A DNA stretch of 64,000 nucleotides, taken from NCBI RefSeq assembly GCF_003298775.1, contig NZ_QNTQ01000005.1, positions 186,001 to 250,000 of the forward strand, read 5' to 3'. A model generated the notes under the pieces. The model did not search any database, had not been told where the DNA came from, and was given only the letters and a program-made list of their open reading frames with translations. The stretch is from Rhodosalinus halophilus. GTDB lineage: Bacteria > Pseudomonadota > Alphaproteobacteria > Rhodobacterales > Rhodobacteraceae. How positions within the stretch are numbered: position 1 is the first letter of the stretch; the number at the start of each line of letters is the position of its first letter. A program made the position numbers and the translations under genes. Shown one piece after another: positions 33,652 through 41,428 of this stretch.

Positions 33652-34353
33652 ATGGCCTACACGATCCCGCTTCTCGAGATTGCGCCGGTCACGCACGACA
33701 CGAACCGGCTCGTCTTCGAAAAACCGATGGGCTTCGAGTTCGTCCCGGGGCAGGCCGTCGAGATGACGCTGGACCGCGACGGCTGGCGGGACGAGCGCCG
33801 GCCCTTCACGATGACGAGCCAGCCGGAGGACGCGCACCTCGAGTTCGTCATCAAGAGCTATCCCGACCACGACGGGGTGACAGCCCGCATTCCCGAAATG
33901 CGGCCGGGCGATCGCGTCCGCATTGGCGCGCCCTGGGGCGCGATCCACGATGCTGGGCCCGGCGTCTTCGTCGCGGGTGGCGCGGGGCTCACGCCCTTCA
34001 TCTCGATCCTGCGTCGGCGCGCGCGCGACGGGGCGCTCGGCGGATGCCACCTCGTCTTCTCGAACAAGGCCGAGCAGGACATCATCCTGCGCCAGGAGTG
34101 GGAGCGCGCGCCGGACCTGCGTACCAGTTTCGTGCTGGACGCGCCGCACGAAACCTTTCCGCAGGGGCCGCTCGACGCGGAGTTACTGGGCCGCCTCGTC
34201 GGCGACTTTTCGGGGCTTTTCTACCTCTGCGGCCCGCCGCCGATGGAGAAGGCCGTCCGCGACGCCCTCGCCGCGCACGGCGTCGGGGACGACGGCATCG
34301 TGTCCGAGGAGATGCCGCCGAAGGAGGAGCGCGACGCGCTTTTCGAAAGTTGA
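33652..34353 (+). CDS. Ferredoxin/flavodoxin reductase-like FAD/NAD oxidoreductase
   Basis: A 233-residue protein of the ferredoxin-NADP reductase fold: FAD-binding RRPFTMTSQP near residue 48, NAD(P)-binding GGAGLTPFISILRRR near 108, and C-terminal LCGPPPMEKAVRDAL. It has no iron-sulfur domain, so it probably passes electrons from NAD(P)H to a separate acceptor. An exact GGAAC-N16-CGTT promoter precedes it, so it is probably a stress-induced reductase. Confidence 0.82.
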   Translation: MAYTIPLLEIAPVTHDTNRLVFEKPMGFEFVPGQAVEMTLDRDGWRDERRPFTMTSQPEDAHLEFVIKSYPDHDGVTARIPEMRPGDRVRIGAPWGAIHDAGPGVFVAGGAGLTPFISILRRRARDGALGGCHLVFSNKAEQDIILRQEWERAPDLRTSFVLDAPHETFPQGPLDAELLGRLVGDFSGLFYLCGPPPMEKAVRDALAAHGVGDDGIVSEEMPPKEERDALFES

Positions 34354-34362
34354 GCGCTTAGC

Positions 34363-34387
34363 GGAACAGCGGCGCCACGGGCACGTT
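34363..34387 (+). promoter_or_regulatory. EcfG-type promoter, exact match
   Basis: GGAAC at 34363, 16-base spacer, CGTT at 34384. The PRC-barrel gene starts at 34484, giving a leader of about 90 bases. The -35 lies only ten bases after the stop of the reductase gene. Confidence 0.75.
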
Positions 34388-34483
34388 GGGGGCCAATGAA
34401 TGAGGTTCGCGCCGCCAGCTCCCGGATGCTTCGGGATCGCGGCGGCGCGAACGAACGACACGCAAGCTTCGAAGGAGACATCC

Positions 34484-35155
34484 ATGAAACGCGCAACTCT
34501 TCTCGCCTCGGTCGCCGCGCTCGCAGCCGCGCCGGTCTTCGCCGACAGCCATGATGGCGAAAACGGCGGTCAGACCGCGATGCAGGAGCAGAACGGCGAG
34601 GCACAGACGTCGGAGCAGCAGTCCGACATGGCCTCCGGTCAGGACGATCAGGAGACCGGCATGATGTCGGGCGAAGACGGCGAGCAATCCGACATGGCCT
34701 CCGGCCAGGGGGATGAGACGGACATGGCCGCCGACGAGACCGACGCCACAGAGGACAACGGCGTGGTCGCGATGGACGAGCACGCCAGCGGGATCACCTC
34801 GGGCGAAATGACCACGAACATGCTGCGCGCCTCCGAGATCATCGGCGGCGACGTCTATGCCGTCGAGCAGGAATGGTCCGACGACGAGTGGGCGGCTTCC
34901 GAGGTCTTTGACACGATCGAGGACGGCTGGCAGGAAGTTGGCGACATCTCCGACGTGGTGCTCAGCAAGGACGGCAAGGCCGTGGGGCTCGTCATCGAGC
35001 ACGGCGGCTTCCTCGACATCGGCGACGACAACGTCCTGCTGTCGATGAAGGACGTCCGCCGGGTCGAGACCGGCGGCGGCGACATCGACTATGTCACAAA
35101 CATGACCGAGAGCAGCATCGAAGGCATGCCGGAGGTCGAAGAAAACTGGTTCTGA
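34484..35155 (+). CDS. Exported PRC-barrel domain protein with acidic repeats
   Basis: A 223-residue protein. Residues 1-20 are a signal peptide (MKRATLLASVAALAAAPVFA). Residues 21-100 are acidic low complexity, rich in Asp, Glu, Gln, Ser and Met, with an imperfect repeat around QSDMASGQ (twice). Residues about 112-215 form a PRC-barrel-like region (RASEIIGGDVYAVE, EVGDISDVVLSKDGKAVGLV). Such proteins recur in alphaproteobacterial stress regulons, but their role in the periplasm is unknown. It has an exact GGAAC-N16-CGTT promoter and a terminator. Confidence 0.82.
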   Translation: MKRATLLASVAALAAAPVFADSHDGENGGQTAMQEQNGEAQTSEQQSDMASGQDDQETGMMSGEDGEQSDMASGQGDETDMAADETDATEDNGVVAMDEHASGITSGEMTTNMLRASEIIGGDVYAVEQEWSDDEWAASEVFDTIEDGWQEVGDISDVVLSKDGKAVGLVIEHGGFLDIGDDNVLLSMKDVRRVETGGGDIDYVTNMTESSIEGMPEVEENWF

Positions 35156-35177
35156 GGTCCGACCCGGACCGAAGGGA

Positions 35178-35212
35178 GGCCCCGGCCGCGCACGGCGCGG
35201 CGGGGCCTTTTC
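35178..35212 (+). terminator. Intrinsic terminator after the PRC-barrel gene
   Basis: A long GC stem (GGCCCC plus GCCGCGC pairing with GCGCGGC plus GGGGCC, one bulged G, loop ACG) followed by TTTTCC. Confidence 0.8.
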
Positions 35213-35236
35213 CGTTTCCGGCGCCGCGCCCGCGCG

Positions 35237-35262
35237 GGAACTCTTTGCCGCCGGAGCGGGTT
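35237..35262 (+). promoter_or_regulatory. EcfG-type promoter candidate
   Basis: GGAAC at 35237, 17-base spacer, GGTT at 35259 (CGTT consensus with one change). It lies 95 bases ahead of the three-gene envelope operon starting at 35357. Confidence 0.55.
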
Positions 35263-35356
35263 GATCCGCCGACCTGATCGGGCATGACCCGCGACGCGAC
35301 CGGCCTCCGGGGCCGGTCATCTCCGCATCGCCCGACACCGCCTGAAGGAGGCACGC

Positions 35357-35896
35357 ATGACCGATCCCACACGAGAGGCCGAGGCTGCGGCACAGGCTGT
35401 CACCGAAGAGGCGCGCGACGCGGTCGCTGAGGCCCGCGAAGCGGCCGCCCGCTCGCTGGACGAGGCCGGTCGCCGCGCGCGGGAAGAGGCGAATGCCCGC
35501 GTGTCGCAGGCCGCCGACGACGCGGCCGCCGAGGCCGCGAACGCCGCCCGCGCCGCCGAGGATGCCGCGGCAGAGTTCGGCGCCGACAGCGTCGAGGCGA
35601 AGGCGCTCAGGAGCATCGCGCAGTTCCTGGAAGATACCGCCGAACGTCTACACGCGCTCGATCTGGAAAGCATGGTTCACGGCGTCGACCGTTTCGCGCA
35701 GCGCCACCCGATGGCGTTCCTGGCAGGCGCTGCGGCGCTGGGCTTCGCCGCGGCGCGGCTCCTGCGCGCCGCGGATCGTGCCGATGCGTCCGACGCCGCA
35801 CCCGGGCCGTCGCAATCGGCGACCTCTGCGGGCTTCGGCGGTCCCGCCGGCGCAGTCTCGCCGCAGACCGGCACCGGGGAGGATGACGGCCCATGA
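35357..35896 (+). CDS. Ala/Glu-rich helical membrane-anchored protein (DUF883/Apo-like)
   Basis: A 179-residue protein. Residues 1-85 form an Ala/Glu/Arg heptad-like helix (EARDAVAEAREAAARSLDEA); residues about 112-135 hold QRHPMAFLAGAAALGFAAAR, the basic-then-hydrophobic segment common in DUF883 and related stress proteins; the tail is Gly/Pro/Ser rich. I do not assign a function. It is first in an operon with the holin-like and DUF3618 genes, overlapping the next by four bases. Confidence 0.7.
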   Translation: MTDPTREAEAAAQAVTEEARDAVAEAREAAARSLDEAGRRAREEANARVSQAADDAAAEAANAARAAEDAAAEFGADSVEAKALRSIAQFLEDTAERLHALDLESMVHGVDRFAQRHPMAFLAGAAALGFAAARLLRAADRADASDAAPGPSQSATSAGFGGPAGAVSPQTGTGEDDGP

Positions 35897-36300
35897 GCGA
35901 GCAGGAACCTCCCCGCCGTTCCGCCGCCGCGCTCCTCGTGCAGGCGTTCGACCAGGCGCGCGGCCTTCTGCGCCGGGAACTGGATCTGGCGCGGGCCGAG
36001 GCGGATCGAAGCCTGCGGAGCGCTGGCGCCGCGCTGGGCCTGCTGGCCGTCGCCCTGCTGCTCGCGATCACCGCGCTCGACGTGCTGGCCGAAGCGGCCG
36101 TGCTGGCTCTGGAGCGCTCGGGGCTCACGCCTGGGTGGGCCGCCGTGCTCGTGGGCGGGGCGCTCGCGCTGGTCGCCTTGGTCGTCGCATGGCGCGGCCT
36201 GCGCGATCTCGACCGTGCGCGCCTCGCGCCCGAGCGGGTGGGCGAAAGCCTCCGCGAGGATGCGCGCCGGGTGAAGGAGGCGGCAGATGCCGGACACTGA
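35893..36300 (+). CDS. Holin-like superfamily III (DUF1469) membrane protein
   Basis: A 135-residue protein with an amphipathic N-terminus (LVQAFDQARGLLRRELDLAR) and two hydrophobic spans (AALGLLAVALLLAITALDVL and AAVLVGGALALVALVVAWRG), as in the PF07332 family named after phage holins but common in bacterial chromosomes beside stress proteins. Nothing phage-like is nearby. It overlaps its neighbours on both sides. Confidence 0.8.
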   Translation: MSEQEPPRRSAAALLVQAFDQARGLLRRELDLARAEADRSLRSAGAALGLLAVALLLAITALDVLAEAAVLALERSGLTPGWAAVLVGGALALVALVVAWRGLRDLDRARLAPERVGESLREDARRVKEAADAGH

Positions 36301-36871
36301 AAGCCCCGAGACCATTGCGCGCGACATCGCCAAGCGGCGCGCGGCGCTGGCCGCTACGGTGGAAGAGCTTCAGTCGCGCGCCGCGCCGAGCGCGCTCGTC
36401 GCGGCGGCAGGCGAGGCTCTGCGCAAGGAGGGGCCCGACCTCGCGAAGCTGACAGCGCGCAGGCTCGCGCGCAACCCGGGGGCCACGGCGATGCTGCTGG
36501 GTGGCCTGGCCTGGCTGGCGGCCGGAAGGTCGCAGACCGCAGACACGGCCGACTCCGCGCAAGCCGACTCCGGCGAGGGCATCGGCCGGCACCTGCGCCG
36601 CGAGACGCAGGCGCATCCCGTGCTGGCCGGAAGCCTGGCCGCACTTGCGGGCGGCGCGCTCGGCGCGGCCGTCTTCGCGGCGGCGCGGCGGCGCGGCGAG
36701 GCGCGGCCCGAGGAGGCGCTTGACATCGAGGCGCGCATCGCCGCCGGCCGGGCGGAGACCGTCTGGCAGCTCGAGCGCGCACGCGCCGAGCGCGGCGAGG
36801 CGCTGGCCGGACGCGACCGCGTGCAGGCGCCGGCGATGCCGTCCGCGGCGGCGGCACGCGAAGACGTCTGA
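36287..36871 (+). CDS. DUF3618 domain protein
   Basis: A 194-residue protein whose N-terminus (ETIARDIAKRRAALAATVEE) matches the DUF3618 motif (xxIExxRxxLAxTVxxL). Further hydrophobic patches (NPGATAMLLGGLAWLAAGR and HPVLAGSLAALAGGALGAAV) suggest membrane association. It overlaps the holin-like gene by 14 bases. The same DUF1469-DUF3618 pairing is common in Alphaproteobacteria; function unknown. Confidence 0.82.
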   Translation: MPDTESPETIARDIAKRRAALAATVEELQSRAAPSALVAAAGEALRKEGPDLAKLTARRLARNPGATAMLLGGLAWLAAGRSQTADTADSAQADSGEGIGRHLRRETQAHPVLAGSLAALAGGALGAAVFAAARRRGEARPEEALDIEARIAAGRAETVWQLERARAERGEALAGRDRVQAPAMPSAAAAREDV

Positions 36872-37259
36872 TCGCGCGCGCCATCGGGCCTCGCTCTAAA
36901 CGCGACGGAGCTGCGGTGCCCGACGCCGCCTCGTTCGGCTCGACCGCGCGGAGCCCCGGACGGCGGCCCACGGTGCTGCCAACGTGCGACTGCCTCCACT
37001 CTTGCCCCTCGCACCCCCACGCGCCGCACCCCTGACAGTCCACCGGAGCGCGCCGAGACAGCCGGTGCGCGGATATTCGCCGGTCTCCCTGTGCGGCGGA
37101 ACACCGCACGCGCCGCGCGAGTTGAACGAATGCGATGCCGAGAAGGCGGGCGTGACCGACCGGAACGCGGAACGCCCCGCGAGACCGGGGCACAGAGGCG
37201 CCACGGGCGCTCCGGCCTCACCGCTTTCGCCAGCTCGCGCGTGCAAGGGAGGTGCTGGC
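36872..37259 (+). other. 388-base gap ahead of the sigma factor gene
   Basis: No gene is supported here. Open frames on both strands lack family resemblance and good starts. In particular I see no NepR-type anti-sigma gene, which often flanks EcfG genes. A weak GGAAC-type promoter lies at 37098-37123. Confidence 0.5.
37098..37123 (+). promoter_or_regulatory. Weak EcfG-type promoter candidate ahead of the sigma factor
   Basis: GGAAC at 37098, 17-base spacer, AGTT at 37120 (one mismatch to CGTT). It lies about 135 bases ahead of the sigma factor start and would allow positive autoregulation; the match is marginal. Confidence 0.35.
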
Positions 37260-37916
37260 ATGACCGCAAGATGGACGGAACCCGCACGCGCCGCGGTCGC
37301 AGAAGCGCGCGGCGCCGCTCGCTCCGGCCGTCCGCAGCGACGCGCCCAGCCCGATCGCGCGACGCGCGATGCCCTGCAGCAGGAGATGCTCGAAGAAGTC
37401 CGGGCGCTGCGCGCCTTCGCGATCAGCCTCACCCGCGACGGAACCCAGGCCGACGACCTTGTGCAGGAGACGCTGATGAAGGCCTGGTCCAACCTGGGCA
37501 GCTTCACGCCCGGGACCAACATGCGCGCCTGGCTCTTCACCATCCTGCGCAACACCTTCTATTCCGAGCGCCGAAAGGCCCGCCGCGAGGTCGCCGACGA
37601 GGACGGCGAGCGCGCGGGCGATCTCGCGGTGAAGCCCTCGCACGACGGGCGGCTGAACCTGCGCGATTTCCGCCGGGCCTTTGCGCAGTTGAGCGACGAG
37701 CAGCGTGAGGTGCTGATCCTCGTCGGGGCGCTCCAGCATTCCTACGAGGACGCGGCGGCGATGTGCGGCGTCCGCGTCGGCACGATCAAGAGCCGCCTGA
37801 ACCGCGGCCGCGCCCGGCTCGCCGAACTCATGGGGCTGGACGGGCGGCAGGCGACCGAGGCCACCGATCCGATCACCTCGGCAGTCGTGGCGCAGAACGG
37901 CCGCAACGCCGGCTGA
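37260..37916 (+). CDS. EcfG-like ECF sigma factor
   Basis: A 218-residue sigma factor with region 2 (EVRALRAFAISLTRDGTQADDLVQETLMKAWSNL then NMRAWLFTILRNTFYSERRK) and region 4 (LSDEQREVLILVGALQHSYE, GTIKSRLNRGRARL). These are characteristic of the alphaproteobacterial general-stress EcfG group. The ATG at 37260 has AGGGAGG seven bases upstream. It sits inside an island whose genes carry GGAAC-N16/17-CGTT promoters, so it is the natural candidate to recognise them (inference). No NepR or PhyR gene is in the window. Confidence 0.85.
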   Translation: MTARWTEPARAAVAEARGAARSGRPQRRAQPDRATRDALQQEMLEEVRALRAFAISLTRDGTQADDLVQETLMKAWSNLGSFTPGTNMRAWLFTILRNTFYSERRKARREVADEDGERAGDLAVKPSHDGRLNLRDFRRAFAQLSDEQREVLILVGALQHSYEDAAAMCGVRVGTIKSRLNRGRARLAELMGLDGRQATEATDPITSAVVAQNGRNAG

Positions 37917-37967
37917 GACCCCGCGCGGCGTTGGACGCGCGACGCGCGGTCGCCTACCCTTGCCCGC

Positions 37968-39008
37968 ATGGCCGATACCTCGCACCCCAGGACGCTGCCA
38001 ACGGCGCCACCCGCGGCGCGCTTTCCGGTGCTGCCCGATCTGCCGGAGGGGCCCGGCGCGCCGCGGCCGGTGGGCATCGAGGTGGAATTCGGAGCCCTGC
38101 CACCCGAGCGGGCCGCCGAAATCTGCGAGGATCGCTTCGGCGGAGACCTCCGGCAGGTCTCGGCGAGCGAATGGAGGCTGGAGGGCAGCCGGGTGGGCAA
38201 TCTGAAGATCTACCTCGACAGCGCCTGGCGGCCGGGCGGAAGCGACAGGGCCGCCGAGATGGGCGTCGCCGTGGCGCGGCAGGTGGTGCCGATCGAGATC
38301 GTCACCGAGCCGCTGCCGCAGACGCGCCTGCCCGAGATCGATGCGCTGGTCGCCGAACTCGCGGCTGCTGGAGCCGAAGGCTCGCGGGCGCATCTGCTGC
38401 ACGGCTTCGGGCTGCACCTCAACATCGCGCTCGCAGATCCCGAGACCGGCCGCGACCTGCTGCGCGTTGCGCGCGCCTTCGCGCTGCTCGAGGACTGGTT
38501 GCGCGCGCGCGATCCGCTCGACCTGAGCCGCCGCGTCCTGCCCTTCACCGCGCCTTTCCCCGCGGCCTTCGTCGAGGCGCTCGCAGCGCTCGCGCCCTCG
38601 GATCCGCCCGCGCGGCTTTTCGACCTGATCGACGCGCATCTGACCTCGCGCAACCACGGGCTCGATCTCATGCCGGCCTATGCCCATCTCGCGCCGGAAC
38701 GGTTCGCGCGGCACGCCGCCGCCGCCGCGGGGGCAGTGGCGGCGCGGCCCGCCTACCACTTCCGCATGCCTGAAAGCCGGATCGGCGAGCCGGAGTGGAG
38801 CCTGTCCTACGACTGGCGGCGCTGGTGGCTGGTCGAGCGCGTGGCGTCGGAGAACACGCTCGCGGCGCGTGTCGCGGCGGCGCGGCAGGAAGCCGCGGCG
38901 GCCTCCCCCTTCGCCGACCGGGCGGACGAGGGCGCGCCGGTCACGCAGGCACTTGGAAGCTTCGCGGCCCTCGCGCCCCGCGGCGGACCCGGGCCGGGGG
39001 CCGCATGA
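37968..39008 (+). CDS. Putative amidoligase (PF12224-type)
   Basis: A 346-residue protein. The conserved N-terminal acid-box GIEVEFGAL (about residues 36-44), LHGFGLHLNIAL near 145 and the C-terminal aromatic segment SLSYDWRRWWLVERV fit the amidoligase family, relatives of glutamine synthetase/glutamate-cysteine ligase predicted to form amide bonds with ATP. It overlaps a class I glutamine amidotransferase-like gene by four bases, so the two probably act on the same unknown metabolite or peptide. Confidence 0.78.
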   Translation: MADTSHPRTLPTAPPAARFPVLPDLPEGPGAPRPVGIEVEFGALPPERAAEICEDRFGGDLRQVSASEWRLEGSRVGNLKIYLDSAWRPGGSDRAAEMGVAVARQVVPIEIVTEPLPQTRLPEIDALVAELAAAGAEGSRAHLLHGFGLHLNIALADPETGRDLLRVARAFALLEDWLRARDPLDLSRRVLPFTAPFPAAFVEALAALAPSDPPARLFDLIDAHLTSRNHGLDLMPAYAHLAPERFARHAAAAAGAVAARPAYHFRMPESRIGEPEWSLSYDWRRWWLVERVASENTLAARVAAARQEAAAASPFADRADEGAPVTQALGSFAALAPRGGPGPGAA

Positions 39009-39706
39009 CCGCTTCGGTGCGCCCACGCATCGCCGTGACCACCTCGGCACGCTCGGGCTGGCGGATCTTTCCGCTGGTCGCGCTCAACATCTGGCTCGCC
39101 GGCGGCCGCGCCGTGCGCTGGGGCACCGGGCGGGCGGCAGAGCTCGACACGGTGGACGGCCTCGTGATCGGCGGCGGCGACGACATCTCGCCCGCGCTCT
39201 ACGGTGGCGAGATCCGCGCCGAGGTGCGGCTCGACCCGGCGCGCGACGCCCTCGAGCGGCGCCTCGCGGAGGAGGCGCTCGAGCGGGGAATCCCCGTGCT
39301 GGGGATCTGCCGCGGCGCACAGATGCTCAACGTGGCTCTGGGCGGCACGCTGCACGCGGATGCCTACGCCGCCTATCCCGGTTCGCACCGTTACAAGACG
39401 ATCCTGCCGCGCCGCCGGGTGCGGGCCTGCGCCGGCACGATGCTGGCGAGGCTCGCGGGCCGCGAAGAGATGTGGGTGAACGCGCTGCACACGCAGGCGG
39501 TCGATCGCCTCGGCGCGGGCCTGCGGATCGCCGCGACGGATTCCGGCGGCATGGTGCAGGCCATCGAGCGCCCCGCACCGCCCTTCGCGCTGGGCGTGCA
39601 GTGGCATCCGGAGCACCTCTTCTACAAGCGCCAGCAGCGTCAGATCTTCGCTGCGCTGACCGAGGCGGCTTCGCATCGCGCCCTCGGCGCCCCGGCGACC
39701 GCCTGA
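39005..39706 (+). CDS. Class I glutamine amidotransferase-like/gamma-glutamyl hydrolase (peptidase C26)
   Basis: A 233-residue protein with the catalytic nucleophile in LGICRGAQMLNVALGG and the histidine/glutamate in GVQWHPEHLF. This layout matches PuuD-like gamma-glutamyl-GABA hydrolases. Its start lies in the stop of the amidoligase gene (ATGA). It may remove or transfer a gamma-glutamyl group in the product of its partner. It converges on the phospholipase D-like gene. Confidence 0.85.
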   Translation: MTASVRPRIAVTTSARSGWRIFPLVALNIWLAGGRAVRWGTGRAAELDTVDGLVIGGGDDISPALYGGEIRAEVRLDPARDALERRLAEEALERGIPVLGICRGAQMLNVALGGTLHADAYAAYPGSHRYKTILPRRRVRACAGTMLARLAGREEMWVNALHTQAVDRLGAGLRIAATDSGGMVQAIERPAPPFALGVQWHPEHLFYKRQQRQIFAALTEAASHRALGAPATA

Positions 39707-39724
39707 CGGCGCGCGGCGCCGCAC

Positions 39725-41338
39725 TCACATCATTTCCTGCGGCAGAAAGGGGATCGGCCGGCCGAAGCGGCGCGGCGCCTTGCGCGGAAAGGGCAGGAGA
39801 AAGCCGCGCCGCTCGTCCGGGCGGCTTGCGGCATTGTCCTCGGCCAGCCGCGCCCAGGCTTCGGGCGCGGCCTGTGGATCGAACAGCTCCGGCCCGGCAT
39901 CCTCTGGAAGCCAGTGGCGCATCAGACGCTCCTGCAGGAACGCCGCCTGGTCGGGTGCCTCGAGCGCGACCCCGGCTTCCGTATCCCAGCGGTGCGAGCG
40001 CCCGTTGAGGTTGGCCGAGGAAACGACCGCCGTGCGCCCGTCGAAGACCGACACCTTCGCGTGAACATAGACGATCGGCGCGTCGTGGATCACGGCGCGC
40101 GTGCCATCAGGTGGCCGCGCGCGTGGCTGCGCCGGCGAGACGAAGGTCGCGCGCGCGCCAAAGGCCGTCTTGACCCTCTCGACGCAGCGCGCCTGGAGAT
40201 GTTCGCCGAAGCGCACGGATAGCCCCGTGTCGCCGAGAAAGGCGGCGGGCTCCGGCGCGGCCGGCAGCACCACGATCAGCCGGAGCCCGGGCGCCTCGCG
40301 GGCCCGCCGCGCGAGCGCGCTCGCAAAGCGAAGATCCCGCAGGAACTGCGACTCGAAGTATACGAGTTGCTGTGCGCCCTCCACTTCGGCGAGCGTGCGG
40401 TCGTAGATCTCACGGGCCACGGGCTTCGGCCCGAGGCGAAGCCGCGCCGGGCCGCGCCGGCGGCGCGCGAGGGTGCGCAGCAGGCCGGGGCGCGGCGCAG
40501 GCGTCCGACGTCCGTCGAGCTCCTCGAGAAACCTGTCGAGATGGGCCTCGGCCGAGGCCGCCACGGGCCCGGACAGGCTCAGCGCCACGTCGTGCCATGT
40601 CTGCCCCGCGGACTGGTAGTGCCCCAGCCCGTCGGCACGCCTGTCGTCGAGGTCGAGCCCGCCGATGAAGAGCCGTTCGCCGTCTGCCACGGCGAGCTTC
40701 TGGTGATGGGTGCAGGGCCGGAGCGGCGGAAGCGCCGAGCGGCGGCGCCGCAGCCGTCCTTCGCGGGTTTCGGTGACCCACCCGCGAAGCGCCACCGCAT
40801 CGGTGAGCCATTCCGCGCGCTCCGCCCGCGTCAGCGCGTTGAGGTGCCGCGCCGTGCGGGCGAGGTAGCGGCGCGCGAGCGGCGCGAAGACGACGCGGAA
40901 GACCGGCCCCACCTCGGCGGGGTGCATCGCCACCCGGATCTCGAGCTCTTGCGCCACGCCGGCGCGTTCCGCCGCCTCCTGGAACAGGCGCGCGCTCTTG
41001 TGCGCGCGCCGGTGCAGATCCGGCGCGGCGACCGGATCGAAGTCGCTCAGCACGAGGCGCACCTGCACGCCGCGCGCGAGCGTGTCGATCACGAGCCCGC
41101 ACCAGTCGTCGAAACGCGATCGCGCCTCCGCCGACTGCAGCTGCGTCGTCGGATCGAAGATGCGAAAGCCGGCCACGATCCGCCGCTCGGCGGAAAGAAA
41201 CATCTGCTCGAGACAGGGAAAGGCCTCTTCCGCCGTCAGCATCACACGCAGATCGTCGTAGCCGCCGGGCGCGGCCGGCGCCGGCACGCCGCCCGGCCGG
41301 CCGCGGCGGTCTTGCGCACGGTTCGGAGTGTCCTGCAT
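39725..41338 (-). CDS. Phospholipase D-like protein (two HKD motifs)
   Basis: A 537-residue protein with two PLD motifs: THHQKLAVADGERLFIGGLD (about 225) and VHAKVSVFDGRTAVVSSANL (about 450). This is the active-site pairing of phospholipase D and cardiolipin synthase enzymes. No signal peptide or N-terminal transmembrane pair is visible, unlike typical Cls. The ATG at 41338 has GGGAG ten bases upstream. It follows ligD by 90 bases in the same direction, so it may belong to the Ku-LigD transcript. Confidence 0.82.
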   Translation of the reverse strand: MQDTPNRAQDRRGRPGGVPAPAAPGGYDDLRVMLTAEEAFPCLEQMFLSAERRIVAGFRIFDPTTQLQSAEARSRFDDWCGLVIDTLARGVQVRLVLSDFDPVAAPDLHRRAHKSARLFQEAAERAGVAQELEIRVAMHPAEVGPVFRVVFAPLARRYLARTARHLNALTRAERAEWLTDAVALRGWVTETREGRLRRRRSALPPLRPCTHHQKLAVADGERLFIGGLDLDDRRADGLGHYQSAGQTWHDVALSLSGPVAASAEAHLDRFLEELDGRRTPAPRPGLLRTLARRRRGPARLRLGPKPVAREIYDRTLAEVEGAQQLVYFESQFLRDLRFASALARRAREAPGLRLIVVLPAAPEPAAFLGDTGLSVRFGEHLQARCVERVKTAFGARATFVSPAQPRARPPDGTRAVIHDAPIVYVHAKVSVFDGRTAVVSSANLNGRSHRWDTEAGVALEAPDQAAFLQERLMRHWLPEDAGPELFDPQAAPEAWARLAEDNAASRPDERRGFLLPFPRKAPRRFGRPIPFLPQEMM

Positions 41339-41428
41339 GTGCCGTCGTCTCCCGCCTCGTTCGTCCGTGGCACGTGGAGGCAAGACCCCGGCGGCGGTGC
41401 AGGTTCCTTTCAGCGCGGCGACGGACTT

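Noticed and set aside
35893-36300. Holin-like gene as a sign of a prophage
   Set aside because: The family name is historical; no integrase, lysin, capsid or tail gene is nearby and the gene sits within a stress operon.
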